DNA of 64,000 nt. Origin: Actibacterium mucosum KCTC 23349 (GTDB lineage Bacteria > Pseudomonadota > Alphaproteobacteria > Rhodobacterales > Rhodobacteraceae). The notes under the pieces were generated by a model, which saw only the letters and a program-made list of their open reading frames with translations, was not told the DNA's origin and searched no databases. The position numbers and the translations under genes were made by a program. Shown piece after piece: positions 34,995 through 42,799 of this stretch. The stretch spans positions 310,001 to 374,000 of the forward strand of contig NZ_JFKE01000005.1 of the NCBI RefSeq assembly GCF_000647975.1, in the 5' to 3' direction. The first letter of the stretch is position 1. Each line of letters begins with the position of its first letter.

Positions 34995-36109
34995 CAGCTC
35001 AGGCTCAACTCCCTAACTTGCGCCGCCGTTAAACCGCGCAGGGCCGGTTCCTCCCACGGAGCGCCATGTTTCACAAGGTCAAAGACGCCGTCGCGCCCAA
35101 CCAATGTTGTCGCAGCCGGGCGCGGATGGGCGCAGCCCTTTGCGCAGCCCGAGACATGCAAATCCGGCAAATCGGCCAGTTCGCGCGCCAAAGCGCGGGT
35201 TTCGACGCTGGCCGATGCGCAATGCGGCGCACCGGGGCAGGCGCGGGTGCGCAGCAAGGGGCCGGGCTCTGTCAGAAAGCCATGCGCCGGGCCGGGCCGG
35301 GCGTTTTCAAGGATAAAGACGCGCCATGGTGTAACGCGCAGGGCGGTTGCGGATGTGTCTTGCAACAGGCCTTGTAGGTCTCTGGCGGCGATCGCGCCAA
35401 AGGGCGCGCCGAAAGCAATGCCGTTTTGCACCGCGCCGGGGGGGATCGCCGGCCCGGCGGTTGCGGCGGCTGTTGTGGCCCAGCCATCGGGCAATGGCGC
35501 CTTGTGGCGGATCATGCGACCGGCCTGCGCGCCGCCGGTCCCGGTGAACCATGTGGCGGCCTCGATCAACGCGCCCGGTGCATCTCGCTCGATTATCTCG
35601 CGCCCCAGATCGCGACCATCGAGCCGCAGGATCAGGGTGCCGCTGGCGCTGCGTTCAAACCGGAAATCTGCAGAGATTGCGCTCAACAACGGCGCTGGTC
35701 CGGTATCCACGGCCACGCCCATTTTTGCGGGCAAGTCAGGCAGGTGAGGCAAAGCGGTCAGCAACGCATCATGCAGCCGCTGCGTCAGGTCACCCGCCAC
35801 CCAAAGCGGGGTGATCACGATGTTACGTTTGGCTTCAGCTTCGGGCGTGTCGTCCAAAAGGCCAGCACCGGCAAGTTCGCTCAGCAGCTGGTCCAGCCCC
35901 TGTTCGCTCACGCCCCGGATCTGCAAATTTGCGCGGCTGGTCAGGCCGATAATGCCGTTGCCATGGGTCAGCGCAGCGGTGCAAAGCACCTGTACCTGAT
36001 CGGCGCTGAGCCGTCCGATATGGGGGCGCACACGGACAATCAGACCATCGCCCGAGGCCATGGGGCGCCACGCGCCCGGGCACCAGCCTTTGGCGGCAGG
36101 GCGGTTCAC
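34994..36109 (-). CDS. cobG: precorrin-3B synthase (iron-sulfur mono-oxygenase)
   Basis: 371-residue enzyme that uses molecular oxygen to hydroxylate C20 of precorrin-3A, the step that makes this pathway aerobic. It is built like half a nitrite/sulfite reductase: LTSRANLQIRGVSEQG near residue 60 and a 4Fe-4S site from TRACPGAPHCASAS and VSGCAKGCAHP. GTG 36109 overlaps the cobN stop (GTGA). The presence of CobG, rather than CobZ, separates this strain from Rhodobacter capsulatus-type clusters. Confidence 0.92.
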   Translation of the reverse strand: MNRPAAKGWCPGAWRPMASGDGLIVRVRPHIGRLSADQVQVLCTAALTHGNGIIGLTSRANLQIRGVSEQGLDQLLSELAGAGLLDDTPEAEAKRNIVITPLWVAGDLTQRLHDALLTALPHLPDLPAKMGVAVDTGPAPLLSAISADFRFERSASGTLILRLDGRDLGREIIERDAPGALIEAATWFTGTGGAQAGRMIRHKAPLPDGWATTAAATAGPAIPPGAVQNGIAFGAPFGAIAARDLQGLLQDTSATALRVTPWRVFILENARPGPAHGFLTEPGPLLRTRACPGAPHCASASVETRALARELADLPDLHVSGCAKGCAHPRPAATTLVGRDGVFDLVKHGAPWEEPALRGLTAAQVRELSLS

Positions 36110-39100
36110 AGGCTGGCCTCCAGATCGGCGCGGATCGAGTTGCGGCGTGTCGCCCACAGGCCCGCTCCATCCAGCGCGGCGAACTGGTCGCGCATGGCCT
36201 GCAGCGCGCCGGGATTGGCCTCGGCCAGGAAGGCGGTGACATCGGCGTCGCCCAGCGTGGCGTCGTAATAGAGGTCAAACAGATGCGCGGGCACTGCGGC
36301 GGCCAGCTGTGCAAAAGCGGCCATATGGTCCAGCGTTGCCGCGATCTCGGCCGCGCCACGAAAGCCGTGGCGCTGCATACCGGCCAGCCAGTTCGGGTTG
36401 GTGGCGCGGGCCCGGACAATGCGCGCGATTTCCTCGGGCAGGGCGCGCATCTGTGGCTGGGCGGGATCGGTATTGTCGAGGTGATAAAGCGCGGCATTGC
36501 CCCCCGAGACCGCCTGCGCCGCGGCAAACCCGGCCTCGTGCGCGGCGTAGTCGGCGGCCAGCAGGATGTCGGTTTCCGGCAGGTCCTGCAGGTGCACGAA
36601 ACTGTCGGCCTGTGCGACGCGCGCGGCAATGGCCTGCGGGGCGTGTTCGGGTTCGGCCCCGTCCAGTGCCCAGCTGCTGGCGGCCAGCCATGCGGCCCCG
36701 GCGCGGGCGCGCGCGTCGTCGGAAAAGGTTTCGGCCAGATGCCCCATGCTCAGCCCGTATTGTCCCGGTTGCGGGCCAAAAACGCGGGCAGATGGGGCCT
36801 GGCCCGCGTAGGGGTTCCAGTCGGGTGCCTCGTCGCGTGCCGCCAAGGCGCGGGTGGCCTGGGCGAACAGGGACGAAAGGGTGGGAAACACGTCACGGAA
36901 GAGGCCCGAAACACGCAGGGTCACGTCGATCCGGGGGCGGTCCATCTCGGCCAGCGGCAGCACCTCGATGCCCGACACACGTTCCGAGCCTTTGTCCCAG
37001 ATCGGCCGTACGCCCAGCAGGTGCAGCGCCATGGCGAACTCTTCGCCCGCTGTGCGCATGGTGGCCGAGCCCCAGAGGTCGACCACCAGCCCGCGCGGAT
37101 AGTCGCCGTGGTCCTGCAAGTGGCGGCGCACCAGTTCCCCGGCCAGTTTCACCCCCTGGGCGTAGGCGGCGCGGGTGGGCACCGCGCGCGGGTCGGTGGT
37201 GAAGAGGTTGCGGCCGGTGGGCAGCACGTCGGTTCGGCCCCGATAGGGTGACCCGGAGGGGCCGGGCGCGATGCGTTTGCCGGCCAGCGCGTCGCGCAGG
37301 GCGTGCCGCTCGTCGGTCGCTGGCGCGCCCTTCTCGCTGGCGTGGCGGCCAAAGATATGCAGCCCGTCGCCGAACTGGCTTTCCTTGATGTCGCAGACGA
37401 AGCGGTCGATGCGGGTGATGGCCTCGGCTGTTGAGGTGGCGCGGTTCAGGCCAAGATCGTCCTCGACCCCCAGCGCTTGTGCCTCGGCGCGGATGTCGGA
37501 TTGCAGGCGGTCGCGGCGTTTGGGATCCAACCCGTCGGCGTTGGAGAACTCGTCCAGCAGCGCCTCGAGCCCAGCCATGCGGTCGGGCGTGGCGCTGTCG
37601 CGCATCGGTGGTGGCAGATGGCCCAGCGTTACCGCACCGATCCGGCGTTTGGCCTGCGCGGCCTCGCCGGGATCGTTCACGATGAACGGATAGATCACCG
37701 GCAGCGCGCCGGTCAGCACCTCGGGCCAGCAGCCATCCGACAGGGCCACCGATTTGCCCGGCAGCCATTCCAGCGTGCCATGGGCCCCCATATGGATCAG
37801 CGCGTCGGCCTGGCTTTGTAGCCACAGGTAAAACGCCACATAGCCGTGGCGCGGGGTGCGGGCGAGGTCGTGATAGTCGTCATCGCGGTTGTCGCGCTGC
37901 CCGCGTTCGGGTTGCAGCGCCACAAGGGCCGCACCGCGCCGCGTGGCAGGGAAATGGAACGCGTTTTCAGCGACCAGCGGGTCGGTTTCGGGGGCACCCC
38001 ACGCCGCAGTCAGATCGTCCTGCAAGGGTTGCGGCAGGGCCGCGAGGGCCTTTGCATAGGCGGTCAAGGGCCAGGTGACGCGATCCAAGGTCAAAGCGTC
38101 CTGCAGCGCCGGGCCGGGGGGGATGGCATAACCCTCTTCGGCCAGATCCCCCAACAGCGCTTCGGTCGATGCGAGGGGGTCCAAGCCCACCGCATGCGCC
38201 ATCTGCCAGCTCTTGCCCGGATAGGTCGACAGGACAATCGCAAGGCGTTTATCTGTGTTGGCACGCTGCAATCCCACCCAGCCGTGAACCCGGTTCGCGA
38301 TGGCGGCGATCCGGTCGGCATCCGGCTGGTGTGCCATGCGGGCAAATTGCAGCGCGTCGTCGCGGGGGCCGGGTTCCTTAAAGCTGGCCACGCCGCCGGT
38401 CAGGCGGCCATCCACCTCGGGCAGGACCACATGCATGGCCAGATCGGCGGGCGACAATCCACGCTCAGCCTCGGCCCAGGCTTTGCGACTGGACGTGCTG
38501 AGCGCCACCTGAAACACAGGCACGTCGGCGACATCCAGGGGGGAACGCCCGTTGCTGCCTTTGCCGGAAAACGACGTGATATTCACGATGGCAGCGGGCG
38601 CGTGGTGGGCAACCTGCCGTTCCAGCCAGCCCGCGGCCAGTGGCGCCTTCAGCGACGGCGCGAAAAGCGCCAATACGTCGTAACCTTGCGCCCGGAATGC
38701 CGCGAACAGCGCGGTCACCGGGGCCATGTCAGCCGCGGCCAGATAGGCGCGGTAAAAGGTGACCAGTATGCGCGGCTTGTCCCCCCAGGCCAGAGCCGGA
38801 CAGCGCACGCCGTCTTCGGGCGTCCAGGCGCCAACCATCGGCAGAACCTTGGCGCCTTTTACCGGCCCGGCATAAAGCCCCGCCGACAGTGCCAACTGCG
38901 CCAGGGCCGCCTGCGCCGCAATCGCGCCGCCTTCGTCACACAGATGCGTCAAGCGGTGCAGCGTGCTGACCGGCAGGGTCGAGGCCGCGTCCAACTGAGG
39001 ATCGGGCCGCCCATCGGCCGGCAGCACCGCCAGCGCAATGCCGCGCTCCTGGCACAGCGCCTGCACCTGTTGCAGCCCGTATTGCCAATACGGCACCCCG

Positions 39101-39369
39101 CCGATCAGCCGGATCAGGATGCCTTTGGCACCCGTAAGCGTCTGTTCCACATAGGTGTCAACCGACAGTGGGTGTTTCAGCGCCGCCAGATTGGCCAGCC
39201 GCAGCGTTGCGTCAAAACCGCCTTCGCGTGCCCGTTGCCACCCTGCCGCGAAAGCGCCCAGATCGCTGTCGGAAAACGACAACACCACCAGATCGGCGGG
39301 GCTTTGCCCCAGATCCTGCGGTGTGTCGGCCTCGTCCAGCCCGTGGCTTTCGCGAAAGATGACATGCAT
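36106..39369 (-). CDS. cobN: cobaltochelatase subunit CobN
   Basis: 1087-residue large subunit of the ATP-dependent cobalt chelatase that binds hydrogenobyrinate a,c-diamide. Recognisable blocks are LVTFYRAYLAAADMAPVTAL, GKSWQMAHAVGLDPLAS, MGAHGTLEWLPGKSVAL, PSGSPYRGRTDVLPTGRN and ERVSGIEVLPLAEMDRPRID. It is nearer the short end of CobN lengths (about 1,100 to 1,300). Its ATPase partners CobS and CobT must be elsewhere. It follows cobW by 6 bp and overlaps cobG by 4 nt. Confidence 0.95.
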   Translation of the reverse strand: MHVIFRESHGLDEADTPQDLGQSPADLVVLSFSDSDLGAFAAGWQRAREGGFDATLRLANLAALKHPLSVDTYVEQTLTGAKGILIRLIGGVPYWQYGLQQVQALCQERGIALAVLPADGRPDPQLDAASTLPVSTLHRLTHLCDEGGAIAAQAALAQLALSAGLYAGPVKGAKVLPMVGAWTPEDGVRCPALAWGDKPRILVTFYRAYLAAADMAPVTALFAAFRAQGYDVLALFAPSLKAPLAAGWLERQVAHHAPAAIVNITSFSGKGSNGRSPLDVADVPVFQVALSTSSRKAWAEAERGLSPADLAMHVVLPEVDGRLTGGVASFKEPGPRDDALQFARMAHQPDADRIAAIANRVHGWVGLQRANTDKRLAIVLSTYPGKSWQMAHAVGLDPLASTEALLGDLAEEGYAIPPGPALQDALTLDRVTWPLTAYAKALAALPQPLQDDLTAAWGAPETDPLVAENAFHFPATRRGAALVALQPERGQRDNRDDDYHDLARTPRHGYVAFYLWLQSQADALIHMGAHGTLEWLPGKSVALSDGCWPEVLTGALPVIYPFIVNDPGEAAQAKRRIGAVTLGHLPPPMRDSATPDRMAGLEALLDEFSNADGLDPKRRDRLQSDIRAEAQALGVEDDLGLNRATSTAEAITRIDRFVCDIKESQFGDGLHIFGRHASEKGAPATDERHALRDALAGKRIAPGPSGSPYRGRTDVLPTGRNLFTTDPRAVPTRAAYAQGVKLAGELVRRHLQDHGDYPRGLVVDLWGSATMRTAGEEFAMALHLLGVRPIWDKGSERVSGIEVLPLAEMDRPRIDVTLRVSGLFRDVFPTLSSLFAQATRALAARDEAPDWNPYAGQAPSARVFGPQPGQYGLSMGHLAETFSDDARARAGAAWLAASSWALDGAEPEHAPQAIAARVAQADSFVHLQDLPETDILLAADYAAHEAGFAAAQAVSGGNAALYHLDNTDPAQPQMRALPEEIARIVRARATNPNWLAGMQRHGFRGAAEIAATLDHMAAFAQLAAAVPAHLFDLYYDATLGDADVTAFLAEANPGALQAMRDQFAALDGAGLWATRRNSIRADLEASL

Positions 39370-39375
39370 CGGCGG

Positions 39376-40473
39376 TTACTCGGCCGCCTCGGCCACAACG
39401 CCAAGGGCGGCGTGGATTTTGGCGGTTACGATGTCGTCATGCTGACCAATCACCACCAGTCGGCCCTGCCGCGCCTCGTCGGGCTTCCAGGGCCGGTCAA
39501 ACTGATGGCGCACCCGCGCACCAACCGCCTGAACCAGCAGGCGCATCGGCTTTCCGGCCACAGCGGCATAGCCTTTGACCCGCAGGATGTTCAGGTCGTT
39601 GGCCATCGCTTCGATGGCGGTAACCAGCTGCGCGGGGTCGGTGAGTTCGGGGATGTTGACAACGATGGAGTCGAAATCGTCGTGATCATGGTCATGGTGG
39701 TGATGATGGTCGTGGTCGTGGTCGTGATGGTGATGATGATGCGCCTCGTGATGCGAGGGGCGGGCGTCGATGTCATCCTCGGCGGCGGCCTCCAACCCCA
39801 GGATCACGCGGGGGTCTACCGCGCCTTCGGCCACTTCGACCATCGGCAAGGCCCGCGGGGCGTGATCGGCAATCATCGCCTTGGCTTTCGCCACCCCGTC
39901 GGCCCCGGCCAGATCGGGCTTGGTCAGCAAGATGATATCGGCACAGGCGATCTGATCCTCGAACACCTCGGACAGTGGCGTTTCGTGGTCCAGGCTGTCG
40001 TCGGCCTCGCGCTGCGCATCCACGGCGGCGACATCGGGGGCGAACCGCCCGGCGGCCACGGCCTCGGCATCGGCCAGGGCGATCACCCCGTCCACCGTGA
40101 TGCGCGAGCGGATATCGGGCCAGTCAAACGCCTTGAGCAACGGTTTCGGCAGGGCCAGCCCCGAGGTCTCGATCAGGATATGCTCGGGCTTGGGATCCAG
40201 CGCCATCAAGGCCTCGATCGTCGGGATGAAATCATCGGCCACGGTGCAGCAGATACACCCATTGGCCAGTTCCAGGATGTTCTCGGCCGGGCAATCGGGG
40301 ATCGCGCAGGATTTCAAAATCTCGCCATCCACCCCGACATCGCCGAACTCGTTCACCACAATCGCCAGCCGCTTGCCTTGCGGGTTCTGCATCAGGTGGC
40401 GCACCAGCGTGGTCTTGCCCGATCCAAGAAAGCCGGTGATCACGGTGACAGGGGTTTTTGACAGATCGGTCAT
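39376..40473 (-). CDS. cobW: cobalamin biosynthesis GTPase CobW
   Basis: 365-residue G3E GTPase, thought to deliver cobalt to the chelatase. Walker A is GFLGSGKTTLVRHL, the metal site is the CxCC of NGCICCTV, and Walker-B-like ETSGLALP follows. A histidine/aspartate run of about 27 residues near residues 240-270 should bind metal. The CobW C-terminal domain (ILRVKGYAAVAGKPMRLLVQ) closes the protein. ATG 40473 overlaps the DUF1636 stop. Confidence 0.95.
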   Translation of the reverse strand: MTDLSKTPVTVITGFLGSGKTTLVRHLMQNPQGKRLAIVVNEFGDVGVDGEILKSCAIPDCPAENILELANGCICCTVADDFIPTIEALMALDPKPEHILIETSGLALPKPLLKAFDWPDIRSRITVDGVIALADAEAVAAGRFAPDVAAVDAQREADDSLDHETPLSEVFEDQIACADIILLTKPDLAGADGVAKAKAMIADHAPRALPMVEVAEGAVDPRVILGLEAAAEDDIDARPSHHEAHHHHHHDHDHDHHHHHDHDHDDFDSIVVNIPELTDPAQLVTAIEAMANDLNILRVKGYAAVAGKPMRLLVQAVGARVRHQFDRPWKPDEARQGRLVVIGQHDDIVTAKIHAALGVVAEAAE

Positions 40474-40844
40474 TCGGTAGCCTCCAGCGGGGGAATGCGG
40501 GCGATGCAGTTCTTGCGGAAATGTTCGGGGCGTTCGCGCCACGGCACCAGCCCGTCAGCTGTCGCGGCATAGCGCGCCGCGCCCTCGGCCACGATGTCGG
40601 GGCCGGTCTCTTCGGTCAGGTTGCCATAGACATAGGTCCACCGTTTCGGCCCGCCACGCAGCACCACCGAACAGCCGCTGTCACAGTTCGACAGGCATTC
40701 AACCCCCTTCAGTTCAACGTTGTCGGGCAGGTTCGCCGCGCTCAACCGGTCCAGCATCACCGCGCCGGGGCGCGGCCCCTCGGCATCGGTTGGCTGACCG
40801 CGCCGGCAGGTCGTACAGACCAGAAGTTCCACAATTTCAGTCAT
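40470..40844 (-). CDS. DUF1636 protein, predicted thioredoxin-like 2Fe-2S protein
   Basis: 124 residues. Two cysteines in VCTTCRRG and three in ECLSNCDSGCSVVL sit as in thioredoxin-like ferredoxins, so an iron-sulfur or other metal centre is likely. The family (DUF1636) is habitually found next to cobW, but its job is not known. Two near ATGs exist; the AAGGA ribosome site six bases before the second (40844) makes that the start. It is the first gene after the riboswitch. Confidence 0.85.
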   Translation of the reverse strand: MTEIVELLVCTTCRRGQPTDAEGPRPGAVMLDRLSAANLPDNVELKGVECLSNCDSGCSVVLRGGPKRWTYVYGNLTEETGPDIVAEGAARYAATADGLVPWRERPEHFRKNCIARIPPLEATE

Positions 40845-40954
40845 CTTCATTCCTTTATCGGCCCAAAGGCCGGGATGAAGACGGAGGGCAGATGGCGGGC
40901 AAGCCGGGGCCGGACCCGTCACCGGAACACCCCGTCCGGTTCACGTATCGTCGT

Positions 40955-41137
40955 CACTGGCAGGTCTCCCGGCTTGCGGATGTCCAAGCGGTGGCTTGGG
41001 CGGCGTCCCGGCCTTCCCGGCATCTTGCCAGTGGCGAGGGGGGCCTCTCCGGTCACGGTCGCGGGGGCGGCTGCGCTTGGGGCCTTTGGGGCCCGTGTTG
41101 CATTCCCTTTTCACCTGCCATGTGGCAGGAACCAGTG
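40955..41137 (-). ncRNA. cobalamin riboswitch
   Basis: Minus-strand leader of the DUF1636-cobW-cobN operon. P1 is CACTGG (41132-41137) with CCAGTG (40955-40960). Inside, in order, are GGTGAAAAGGGAA, GCAGCCGCCCCCGCGACCG, GCCACTGG, GGGAAGGCC and the B12 box AGCCGGGAGACCTGCC (40959-40974). Downstream, a hairpin (CGGCC...GGCCG at 40859-40872) lies directly before the ribosome site, and a second (ACCGGA/TCCGGT, 40921-40940) could compete. B12 binding should lower translation or elongation. Confidence 0.92.
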
Positions 41138-41144
41138 CAGAACC

Positions 41145-41173
41145 GAATGCGCCGAAGGGCGCGCCCTTGTCAA
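41145..41173 (-). promoter_or_regulatory. predicted promoter of the riboswitch-cobW operon
   Basis: TTGACA on the minus strand (41168-41173) is a perfect -35. A 17-bp spacing puts the -10 at 41145-41150 (GCATTC, weak). Transcription would then begin close to 41138, right at the 5' edge of the riboswitch fold, which supports the placement. Confidence 0.5.
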
Positions 41174-41188
41174 GCGCAGAGAGTTTTC

Positions 41189-41797
41189 ATGGACGATATC
41201 GACGCCCGCCACAAAGCGAAAATGCAGAAAATCAAGGCCGCGCGCGACAAGATGATGGCCACCAAGACCGAGGAAAAGGGTCTGATCATCGTCAATACCG
41301 GCCCCGGCAAAGGCAAATCCAGCGCCGGATTCGGCATGATCATGCGCTGTATCGCGCATGAGATGCCCTGCGCCGTGGTGCAGTTCATCAAGGGCGCGAT
41401 GGCCACGGGCGAGCGTGATTTCCTCGAAACCCATTTCCCTGAGGCCTGCAAGTTCTATGTCTCGGGCGAGGGGTTCACCTGGGAAACGCAAGACCGTGCC
41501 CGCGATATTGCCAAGGCCGAAGCGGGCTGGGAACTGGCCAAGCAGTTGATCCGCGACCCCGCTAACCGCTTTGTTTTGCTGGATGAAATCAACATCGCGC
41601 TGCGCAACGACTATCTGGATATCGACGATGTGGTCGGCTTTCTGCTGACCGAAAAGCCCGACATGACGCATGTCTGCCTGACCGGCCGCAACGCCAAACC
41701 CGAACTGATCGAGGCCGCCGATATGGTGACCGAGATGACCCTGCTGAAACACCCGTTCCGCGACGGCATCAAGGCGCAGGCGGGGGTGGAGTTCTAG
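41189..41797 (+). CDS. cobO: corrinoid adenosyltransferase
   Basis: 202-residue CobA/CobO-type ATP:cob(I)yrinic acid a,c-diamide adenosyltransferase, which adds the upper ligand. The P-loop IVNTGPGKGKSSAGFGM, VVQFIKGAMATGERDFLE and VLLDEINIALRNDYLD are diagnostic. ATG 41189 has a GAGAG site. It is divergent from the riboswitch operon with only about 50 bp between the riboswitch 5' end and its start, so its promoter overlaps the riboswitch DNA but its own leader has no B12 box. Confidence 0.95.
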   Translation: MDDIDARHKAKMQKIKAARDKMMATKTEEKGLIIVNTGPGKGKSSAGFGMIMRCIAHEMPCAVVQFIKGAMATGERDFLETHFPEACKFYVSGEGFTWETQDRARDIAKAEAGWELAKQLIRDPANRFVLLDEINIALRNDYLDIDDVVGFLLTEKPDMTHVCLTGRNAKPELIEAADMVTEMTLLKHPFRDGIKAQAGVEF

Positions 41798-41826
41798 ATA
41801 AGCCTTTGTAAGTAAAAGAATTTCCC

Positions 41827-42648
41827 ATGAGCGTGAAAGTCAAGGAATGGCACCTGTCGTTGCCGTGTTGGCACGGCCCCGAGATGCGGGTCGTCATGGT
41901 GGCCGATCTGCATGCCTGCTGGCCCTGGATGTCGGTGGCGCGGGTGCGGCGAATTGTTGAGCAGGCCCAAGGGCTTGGCGGTGATCTGATCGCGCTGATG
42001 GGGGATTATCCGGGCCATGTGTTTCCGGCCACCAGGGTCTCGGCCGATGCGGTGGCCGACGCTTTGGGCGCGCTGCACGCGCCGCTGGGCGTTTACGCGG
42101 TGTTTGGCAATCACGATTGGCGCGACGACCCCGTCGCGCAGGCCGAAAACCAGGCCGAGACCTTTTGGCACCGGTTGCTGGCGGTGCAGGGCCTGAAGGT
42201 TCTGGAAAACGCGGCGGTCGAAATAACGCATAAAAATCAGGATTTTACCCTGGCCGGCTTGGGATCTCAGCGGTCGCATTACCGCAAGAAAATCCCGGTA
42301 TTCGGGCGCAATTACGGCCATGGCATCGACGACCTTGGCAAGGCGCTGAAAGGTACATCGCGGGACCAGTTCACCCTGCTTTTGGCGCACGAGCCGGATG
42401 TATTTGCCACGCTGCCCGACGGGGTGGACCTGACGCTGAGCGGTCATACCCATGGCGGCCAGATCCGCCTGCGCAACCGCGCCTATGTGGTGCCCTCGGC
42501 CTTTGGCGAACGCTACGCCTATGGCCATGTGCATGAAAACGGGCGCGATCTGGTGGTGTCGGGCGGGTTGGGCTGTTCGGGGATCCCGGTGCGGATCGCG
42601 ATGCCGCCCGAGCTGACGGTGGTGACCATCCGGTCTGGCGATGTTTAA
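41827..42648 (+). CDS. calcineurin-like metallophosphoesterase
   Basis: 273-residue YaeI/YkuE-like phosphoesterase. The metal ligands appear in order: VADLHACW, MGDYPGH, FGNHDW, LAHEPD and SGHTHGGQIR. No signal peptide is seen. Substrates of this branch include phospholipids and UDP-sugars; the context, 29 bp after cobO and before cobQ, gives no clear link to cobalamin. Confidence 0.88.
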   Translation: MSVKVKEWHLSLPCWHGPEMRVVMVADLHACWPWMSVARVRRIVEQAQGLGGDLIALMGDYPGHVFPATRVSADAVADALGALHAPLGVYAVFGNHDWRDDPVAQAENQAETFWHRLLAVQGLKVLENAAVEITHKNQDFTLAGLGSQRSHYRKKIPVFGRNYGHGIDDLGKALKGTSRDQFTLLLAHEPDVFATLPDGVDLTLSGHTHGGQIRLRNRAYVVPSAFGERYAYGHVHENGRDLVVSGGLGCSGIPVRIAMPPELTVVTIRSGDV

Positions 42649-42685
42649 CGGGGATTTTAAACTTTGAGCCCGGGGCCAAGGCCGC

Positions 42686-42738
42686 AGTTTAAACTTTTGG
42701 CTTCCCCCGCCGCGGGGGCGCCGCCCGGCGGGCGGCGC
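42686..42738. repeat. palindrome and tandem GC hairpins before cobQ
   Basis: The palindrome AGTTTAAACT (42686-42695) is followed by two stems, CCCCC-N5-GGGGG (42704-42718) and gcgccgccc/gggcggcgc with a 3-nt loop (42718-42738). Two further TTTAA-containing copies flank it (near 42656 and 42747). The block separates the phosphoesterase from cobQ and may terminate or attenuate. Confidence 0.5.
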
Positions 42739-42799
42739 GGTTACGGAAGTTTAACGGATGGGTTTGCGCGGCAGGCGCGGCGCGTTAGAAGAGCCGGCG

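Noticed and set aside
39680-39752. Simple-looking GTGATG/GTCGTG repeat tract
   Set aside because: It is the complement of the histidine/aspartate codons of CobW, not an independent repeat.
37846-40461. Long open frame (871 codons) on the plus strand opposite cobN and cobW
   Set aside because: It is the mirror of two certain genes in GC-rich DNA, where antisense frames stay open by codon bias; its peptide is arginine-, glycine- and histidine-rich with no domain.
41140-41188. Second cobalamin riboswitch for cobO
   Set aside because: The plus-strand leader is too short and has no B12 box; the one riboswitch reads on the minus strand.
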